Below are positions 57,541-64,000 of a DNA stretch of 64,000 nt, piece by piece. The notes under the pieces were generated by a model that was not told the origin of the DNA, made no database searches, and worked only from the letters and a program-made list of their open reading frames with translations. This DNA is from Erigeron canadensis. Taxonomy: Eukaryota > Streptophyta > Magnoliopsida > Asterales > Asteraceae. Made by a program: the position numbers and the translations under genes. The stretch spans positions 2,046,001-2,110,000 of the forward strand of contig NC_057764.1 in NCBI RefSeq assembly GCF_010389155.1. Reading direction: 5' to 3'. Numbering within the stretch: the stretch's first letter is position 1; every line of letters starts with the position of its first letter.

Positions 57541-58137
57541 AAAGGATCCGAGAATTGAGAAACTCAGATCGAGAAATAGGGATCACAACCACGAAGTAAA
57601 ACTTAAAGGATAAAGGATCTGAGAATTGAGAAACTCGAATCGAAGACTTGTAATATAAATGGATTTGAAATTTGAAAAAGGGAAAAAAGGAAAAGGACAA
57701 AGGAATATGAAGTGGCAGACACACGATTCGAGAATGTCAGGAAATATTCCATTTGTGAATGTACGATGTACTATGTGTCCCCTTGTCCCCCACTAACTTT
57801 TTGTCTTTTAGTACGATCCGTAAATGTCAAGCAGATCCGCAAATTTTGAAATCGATATGCAAATCTCAAAACGAAGGAAAATTGAAGATTTAAGTGAAGT
57901 TTTTGATAATTTTGTGATGTAAAAGGGAAAATTAAGCAACAAGAAAGTGAAATGAACAAATCTAACAAGGAAATAAAGAACAGAAAACAAAGAAAAGAAG
58001 GAATTTAGTGGTTTTGGTGCGATGAACAGTAACGAAACTCAGATCGATCCGCAATTCTCTAAAACTGATCAAAAATCATGAATTTCAATCAGATCGAGAC
58101 ACAATTAGCTATAGATCGCTCACGTAATATGATTATG
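57526..58137. other. Copia-type leader sequence and a short duplication
   Basis: AAACTTAAAGGATAAAGGAT at 57528 recurs at 57599, each followed by GAGAATTGAGAAACTC. The rest (to 58137), read on the minus strand, follows a primer site and resembles a Copia 5' leader (TCTGAGTTTCGTTACTGTTC). No gag frame was found. Confidence 0.45.
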
Positions 58138-58414
58138 GTCTGATACCAAGTGTAAAACATATAAATTCATGATCGATATGTATAGATATTTATATAAATA
58201 TGTATGAACGTTTGTATGTGTGTGTTTTAGAGAGAGAATGGATAAAAGGTTGGTATTAATGTGTGCCAAAGTTACAAAATATGAGAAGGGATGGGGAATT
58301 TATACTAGGCTAGGAAAGCTAACTACATCTAGACCCCCTTACTAAGTCAAATGTCCAAATACACCAAAAGTTACAAATCACAAACTATATTAAATCTAAC
58401 AATCTCCCCCTTAG
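58138..58414 (-). mobile_element. Copia LTR with both PBS and PPT flanks
   Basis: A 251-bp LTR (58151-58401) reads on the minus strand TGTTAGATTTAATATAG to ATGTTTTACA, with GTATAAATTCC as a TATA-like box. Downstream is a primer site TGGTATCAGACC (complement of 58138-58149). Upstream is the purine tract CTAAGGGGGAGAT (complement of 58402-58414). A normal LTR has only one of these flanks, so this copy sat between two internal regions. Confidence 0.75.
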
Positions 58415-58668
58415 TTTTGATTTGTGGAATGAGCTGGTTCATTAGGGTAAATTCATTTTCAATAGGATATTTAGACCTTTTGTTCCTTCAAGCCCGCGCC
58501 TAAGTACAAAAACGTTGGGTTAGGATCACCCCCTTGTTGTAGGAACATACGATTGTCCTCAAGATGTCTTCGTTGTAGCATTTTGTGTCATAATAGCTCT
58601 CCCTAACGAAACTGCACAACAATAAGTCATGGCTCCACACAAATATCATTCAAATTTGCCCAACATGT

Positions 58669-59073
58669 TTGGTCTACTAATACCATGTTGGATAATCTTG
58701 ACATAGTTTAAGTCGTTTTATGAGTACGTTTTAATTAGTGTCCCGGTTATTTTAATTCCAGGTCTTGTAAGTCATGTTAGTGTCCTATAAGTCGGATATA
58801 ACTTATTAACAGCAGGTTATTAGAGTCCAATGTTTAGTTTAGTTAAGTAGCCTGCATGTTATTAGTGTTACTAGTAGAAGTGTATGTCTCACATAGTGTG
58901 TCATGAGATAATAATGTATGTGAGTCTTGACTGAAACGTGGGTACTTTGTCTCGGTTTGTAGCCATTATTTATTAATCAAATGCAATACATATATCCCAT
59001 TGAGTCACATAATTCCTCTATGTTATTTCAGTTTATACACATTTTATATATCAAATTTAACACAAACACAACA
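58669..59073 (-). mobile_element. Second Copia-type LTR remnant
   Basis: 58686-59073 reads on the minus strand from TGTTGTGTTTGTGTTAAA to AAGATTATCCAACA. It is followed by a degenerate primer site TGGTATTAGTAGACC (complement of 58671-58685). It differs from the LTR at 58151. No target duplication identified; the outer (right) boundary is uncertain by a few bases. Confidence 0.5.
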
Positions 59074-59164
59074 AACACATCAGGGATAGATTACCATCAT
59101 ACCATTCACTTACTTGGAAACTCAACCTTAATAATAAGAAACAAATGAACAGGAAGAGACTTAC

Positions 59165-60545
59165 AACCGGAAGCTATCATAAAAGTTTAGGAGGTACTTT
59201 GCTGCTTCCGACATGAAATTTTGAATAAACGCTTCCTTGTCTCCGGCAAGGGCTTTAACAGTTTTCTTGGAGTACTTCTCGAGATAAGCACCAAAGTCTC
59301 TCTTTGACTCAAAATATCAAACCTGTAAGTGCAAAGTTTTCATATATATATATATATAACTATATATACAAACTTTTTAAAACCACATACAGTTATCAGA
59401 TTCAAACTTTAGACTCAATGCATAACTTAGACTTAATGATGACGAAGAATGTTGCTTTAGATCAATCAAGTATTGCAGCTTGGTAATGACCCAACAAAAT
59501 TAAAATGCTGAGTTCCTCATAGTTAAGGTATGGTCTTTTTTTTTTATTTTATTTAAATCAATTAATGCATAGCAAATTTGATATAAGGATAAGTGATTGT
59601 TAAAGTTTTAATATGCTTAATTCAGAAGGCACACATCAGTAAATAGTTTCTTGAATGAACTATTTTAAAGATGCATCATTTGTATTTTTTAACATGAATA
59701 TTAAATTTTTATTATGTATCACGCTAATTTAATATATGTTTCAAAAACTCACTTACTCTGAATAACCATTGAAACAAGTTATGACGTAATAAAAGAACAT
59801 CTAAACATCCAAAAGAAACAACAATATAACAAGTCTTAGTTTCTTGTTATTTGAGTAACCTAATAAAAATTTGTGACAAAAAAAACATAGATATGTAAAA
59901 TTTATTTAAGGTGTCTTCATGTAAATTTGTGAAAAAAAATCATAGATCTGTAAAATTTTAAGTTCCAATGACCAAAAAAAAAAAACAAAAAAACATATTC
60001 CTTAATGATTTCAAGTTAAATTATTACTGTAATATTTAGACCCATTTAAAATATAAACCTATTATGTCTCCCCTCTAGCTATTATATTTGTAAAATTTTA
60101 AGGTCTCCATGTAAATTATTTTGATTATAACATAGATCCATGGACACACTTTAGACTTATATAGATCCACCTTTTTTATACTTCAAAAAAAAAAAACAAA
60201 AACAAATAAGGTTACAAAATCTAACTTGTAGCCTGAGCGTTTCAACAATGTCCACACCCGTTGAGCTTCTCTCTGTGTAGATGTAGTTGCCTTTTTTACA
60301 TGATCTTTTCGCATCTCGAGCGTAGGCAACCTACTACTTATATCAACTTCTACTGCTTTCACAATCTTCAGTTACAAAAAAAAACATGATTATCATAGTT
60401 ATGAGGTACGAGTAGAAACAATATGGTTTCAAGTTTTTCATACATTCCCCTGAGCTTCAAACAACACGTCACCGAAGATTTCCATTTTGAAAAAAGCATT
60501 AGAGAAAAGCGTATCACCAGTTTCCTGATCGTTGTAAAGATACAT
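59165..60545 (-). pseudogene. Truncated translationally controlled tumour protein (TCTP) gene copy
   Basis: Exon A (60444-60545) starts MYLYNDQETGDTLFSNAFFK and matches the TCTP N-terminus. Exon B (60226-60365) begins IVKAVEVDI and ends, in another frame, with STGVDIVETLRLQ, so it carries a frameshift. Exon C (59165-59322) reads SKRDFGAYLEKYSKKTVKAL and SEAAKYLLNFYDSFR, with an in-frame TGA near its start unless the acceptor lies later. A perfect donor GTAAGT follows exon C, but the final exon (the FVGESM region) is missing; a Copia LTR remnant lies there. A donor CTGTAAGTG at 60608-60616 suggests the original 5' UTR intron is kept, so this was a gene duplicate, not a processed copy. TCTP binds GTPases and promotes growth; this copy is probably inactive. 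Confidence 0.78.
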
Positions 60546-60616
60546 GTTTGAAGATGAATACTTTGCAAGAATTTTTATGTTTATGTTTAAAGAAATACAC
60601 ACACCACACTTACAGA

Positions 60617-62628
60617 AGCTTTGCTTGGGTTGTTGAGTTTATTCAATAGAAAAGAATTGATTGGGGAGGGATTGGAAAGGTCATGCTAGTACAAATTAGT
60701 CATATTTTCTTCCGCCCAATATTGGCAAGAGAAATAATTAAATATACCCTTTACTTTTTTTTATATATAATCTGCATCTTTTTTCTCTCATTCATTTCTG
60801 CTCTGTTTTTTTGCTATAGTATCATTAGTTTTTTATTGCTAATGAGATTTTCTTGAGGCAGCCTAATTACATAATTTTAACAATATTGTATTAGTAAGTA
60901 CCCGAATGTCCAAAGTTGTTATGCAACCAATTGTAAAACATAGATTTGAGCTTGATTGAGGATAATTAATGGTGGATTTAGATCTATATATATATTTGTA
61001 TGTGTTTGGTGGATGAGAGGAAATTGCAAAATTAGATTTTATTATATGAAATGCCTTTAATTTTCAAATGTCTTGGTAAAGGGGTATTTATACATTTAAC
61101 ATATTATTACTAATATCCTTTTTAATATTACAAGTTTATAGTTAAACACCACAATTATATATTTAATACTACCACCGTACTGCCACTAACCGTTTTTATC
61201 ATCAACGCTGACCGTCGCCATCACTAAACTATCATTGACATAAATACCATATTGTGCAAATATCGTGTTATTGTATAATGAATAAATTTTTTTCTGAACA
61301 TTTGTATGATGAATAATGAATGTATTTTTTCCCCGAGTGGAAGAATCTAAAAGGTACCTTGAACCTTGGAAATGGAATCTATGCAAATCTGCATAAAGTC
61401 AAACGTTTGAAATATATGCAACTATCATTTAATAAAGGTTGCTACTTTCCAATTCCAAACTTCCACTTGGCATTTTAATCGTTTCAAAGACTCTCATACA
61501 AGATATAAAAAATAAACTTACTGTATTACCTTCCACCCATTCGTTAAAAACATTTACCTTTTTTCTTTTTGCATAACAAAAAGGACCGTCACTCCGTGAG
61601 AGGCTCATTGTGTGAAAAAAATAATGTTAGTGCCACTTCACTATTTAATCCATCATAGGCTCACCACTTAGTGCATCATCCCCGCTCAAAACAACCTAGA
61701 CCACCGATATTTTTCTAATTTGTGCAAATGAAATAATAGATACGATTAAAACAAGTTGGTTGGTGTTCATCTATGTCCACACCAAGCTGACCATATATAG
61801 ACAAGCTCCCCAAACACCAATACTGTGTTGACCACTTTAAAATCAGCTACCACGTAACGTTGCTCGATGCCATAAATCGGATAGCTTCAATGATGTTATA
61901 AGAATGTTTTAATCATGGAAAGATAGTCAACAGGTAGCTAGATCCCATCATTTAGGTAAAGTATTCCAAGTTGTTTCCAAATTAATCAACTCTAGCCGCT
62001 CTCTTTTTACACAATTCCTACCGTTTTAGGTGATCAATTTTGGTACAACCAAGTTCTAGTATCGAAAACAAATAGCCACGGGATTGTCACTAAATCGTCT
62101 CATGAGTCATCATCTTAGGCAAGGTTCTAAAAACCTTTTTTTTTTTCTTTCTTTTTAGCATGATTGTAATTTAGTTTCGTTTATAGAATTAAATTTATTT
62201 CCCATAGTACACCAACATGTTGTTTAGTTATTAAAAAGCCATTTCAGCACACATCTAACTGATTCTGTAAAGACAACAAAAACCACCACGTCAACCATGG
62301 TGTGGCAACAATACATAATCCTACGTTGTATGTACGTCATGGTCACCTCCCCAAACCAAATGCTATAAGTAGCAACAAACCGATAAAAAAATGGTATACA
62401 AATGAAAAAAAAAATTCTTTTAATATGACATATGTAACGGGCCGGAAAAAGAGTTCGTAACTGAAACAACACTCAATATCCCTATATATCCGTTTACGTC
62501 TTTTATACATTCAATAAAACATTAAAACCTACTACTTTTTTACTACCAAAACTTCATAAAGTAAAAAAAAAATAAAACAATAAAGAGAAGCCGCCATCAA
62601 ATCTCTTAAACGTCCGGGGTCTTTAACG
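60617..62628. other. Intergenic DNA
   Basis: 61020-61275 resembles a decayed Helitron-like element (3' part CTGCCACTAACCG and CCATATTGTGCAAATATCGT). No gene recognised in the remainder. Confidence 0.45.
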
Positions 62629-62648
62629 CCCCCCCCCCCCCCCCCCCC
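62629..62648. repeat. Poly-C run, 20 bases
   Basis: Uninterrupted C20, followed by AACCCACCCACACATCCCAA. Confidence 0.9.
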
Positions 62649-62899
62649 AACCCACCCACACATCCCAAGCACTGGAAAAATGTTGACCACGATTTATAAC
62701 GCTTTTCAAAAACATTTGCTTGCGTGGACAAGTAAAAGAGTAAGCCCACTAGAGCCTTCATACTCTTACTAAAGCACACTGAACACTCACCAAATCTTGC
62801 TTGAAAGCGGAGTGGAATCAAGAAATTGGCATACCTTGAATCAAGAAAGTGGTATACAGAAACATCTGACCAGCAAGGGTGCTTGAAAGGCTTACAAAG

Positions 62900-62933
<34 letters not shown>
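62900..62933. repeat. Poly-C run, 34 bases
   Basis: Uninterrupted C34, followed by an (AC)n tract and ACATCCCAAGTACGG, similar to the right flank of the first poly-C run. The length may be affected by sequencing. On the minus strand the two runs and the DNA between form a 186-codon ORF with long Gly stretches, which I take as incidental. Confidence 0.85.
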
Positions 62934-62935
<2 letters not shown>

Positions 62936-63651
62936 ACACACACACACACACATCCCAAGTACGGAATACTTGATAGAGAAATAACAATTAAAGGAACATA
63001 AAACTTTACCTAAATAGGTAAACCACTTATATATAGCGAGTAACATTTTGAGATCTTTGTATAGAGAAGTTTGGATAAACCATGTGGGAAACATTCGTTT
63101 GTCCGTTTGATTAAACCACTTAGTTGTTTTACTATAGGTTATCGAATTCCAGCTAAGCTCTTTCACCTACTCATGTATATATCTATGTATCTAATATCTA
63201 TATATATTCTATATACACAAGATACAAGACTTAATTTGAGTAACCCTCCTTGGCTGACTTACTAGACTTAAGTTTCCCACATGCGAGTGTGACTTACAAA
63301 TAGAAACAAACTCAAAGTGACAAAATCAAACCTACAAAACTTTCACCATTCTCAAGAGCCAATATCTTGCCGTTCACCATTTTCCGACTCTCAAACTTTC
63401 TTGTACTTATACCCCGTATATCCTTCTGCCGAATTCCATACAAAAGAAACAAACACCTCAAAACGAACATCCAACTGTTTGTTTCTTTTGTCTTAATTTC
63501 TAAAACCAACTTTTTCCTTTTCAGCAAAAGCCTTTCTTTGTACCTTGGTTTTGCCTTATATAACTCCCCCACAACTAAACATCTTTTCCCGTGAGTACTG
63601 CTGGTCAGACGACTTATACGAATTAAAAAAAAAAAAAAAAAATCTATATAG
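62934..63651. promoter_or_regulatory. Upstream region of the NRT2 gene
   Basis: No gene is seen. A TATA-like TTATATAAC lies at 63557-63565, about 87 bp before the NRT2 start codon, and an A18 run lies at 63625-63642 in the leader. Both fit a core promoter reading rightwards. Confidence 0.55.
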
Positions 63652-64000
63652 ATGGAAGTTTCTTATAATCCCGAGATTACAGACCGGAAGTTCACCCTTC
63701 CGGTCGACTCGGAACACAAAGCAACTGAATTCCGCTTATTTTCAGTTGCTACACCTCACATGAGAGCTTTTCATCTCTCGTGGATCTCGTTCTTTTCGTG
63801 CTTTGTCTCCACTTTTGCCGCACCCCCACTTCTTCCCATTATCCGGGACAATCTCAATTTAACCGCCACGGACATTGGCAATGCTGGGATTGCTGCAGTG
63901 TCTGGGGCGGTTTTTGCTCGTATTGCTATGGGGACCGCATGTGATCTTTTTGGTCCCCGTTTAGCATCCTCCTCACTCATCCTCCTAACAGCTCCTGCAG
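63652..64000 (+). CDS. NRT2.5: High-affinity nitrate transporter NRT2.5-type, 5' part
   Basis: The frame runs from ATG 63652 to the window end with no stop (116 codons of about 500). It opens [20 protein letters not shown] and continues [19 protein letters not shown] and [20 protein letters not shown]. It then has the nitrate/nitrite porter region [16 protein letters not shown], with the MFS loop motif [10 protein letters not shown] (G-X3-D-X2-G-X-R). These are hallmarks of NRT2 proton-coupled nitrate transporters, plasma-membrane proteins that usually work with NAR2 (NRT3.1). The [15 protein letters not shown] and [13 protein letters not shown] wording is closer to the NRT2.5 branch than to NRT2.1. 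At least two membrane segments are included. In known plants NRT2.5 is induced by nitrogen starvation; nothing here shows that directly. Confidence 0.9.
   Translation, partial: MEVSYNPEITDRKFTLPVDSEHKATEFRLFSVATPHMRAFHLSWISFFSCFVSTFAAPPLLPIIRDNLNLTATDIGNAGIAAVSGAVFARIAMGTACDLFGPRLASSSLILLTAPA

Noticed and set aside
62606..63166. 186-codon minus-strand ORF with long glycine runs
   Set aside because: The glycines come from the poly-C runs. No family is recognisable and no exon structure supports it.

Overview
This is a nuclear window from a flowering plant. It has spliced genes with GT..AG introns, a chloroplast-targeted starch enzyme, an NRT2 nitrate transporter, and LTR retrotransposons, Helitron-like elements, MITEs and tRNA-type SINEs in very AT-rich DNA. 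The style of the repeats and the protein variants suggest an asterid, perhaps Asteraceae; this is inference. Nothing bacterial, viral or CRISPR-like was seen, and I found no convincing new multi-gene system. The main value lies in one fully resolved gene, three partial or broken genes, and a well-preserved record of nested transposon insertions.

Layout. 1-8.4 kb: the N-terminal exons of a neprosin-type gene (minus strand, 1043-1924), followed on the left by a Copia-type LTR. A second copy of that LTR (7902-8363, target duplication AAGGC) lies in inverted orientation 7.5 kb away, and between them are a Mutator-like TIR element and smaller repeats. 8.6-18 kb: a repeat block with two very long solo LTRs (8604-11401, target duplication GTAAC; 13298-15934, target duplication TTAGG). 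The second is nested inside a TIR element full of a GTCAGCTTGG minisatellite. Two large foldback elements flank this block. 18-26 kb: gene-poor DNA with a Helitron-like element on each strand, SINEs and a MITE.

26.4-38.4 kb: a complete alpha-glucan, water dikinase gene (GWD1/SEX1 type) on the minus strand. I resolved 32 coding exons, about 1,382 codons, all in frame, plus a short 5' UTR exon with a TATA-like box. Its introns carry a MITE and a SINE.

38.5-56.3 kb: SINE and MITE copies, a head-to-tail pair of Helitron-like elements, and one complete but inactivated Ty1/Copia element (44119-50282, target duplication ATATT, PBS and PPT visible). 56.9-60.6 kb: a Myb/SANT-like pseudogene with four in-frame stops, two Copia LTR remnants in an odd arrangement, and a truncated translationally controlled tumour protein (TCTP) gene copy. 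62.6-62.9 kb: two long poly-C runs. At the right edge (63652 onward, plus strand) an NRT2.5-type high-affinity nitrate transporter gene begins and runs off the window.

The genes do not form a pathway: GWD1 acts in starch turnover in plastids, NRT2.5 imports nitrate at the plasma membrane, and neprosin-type proteins are secreted peptidases.
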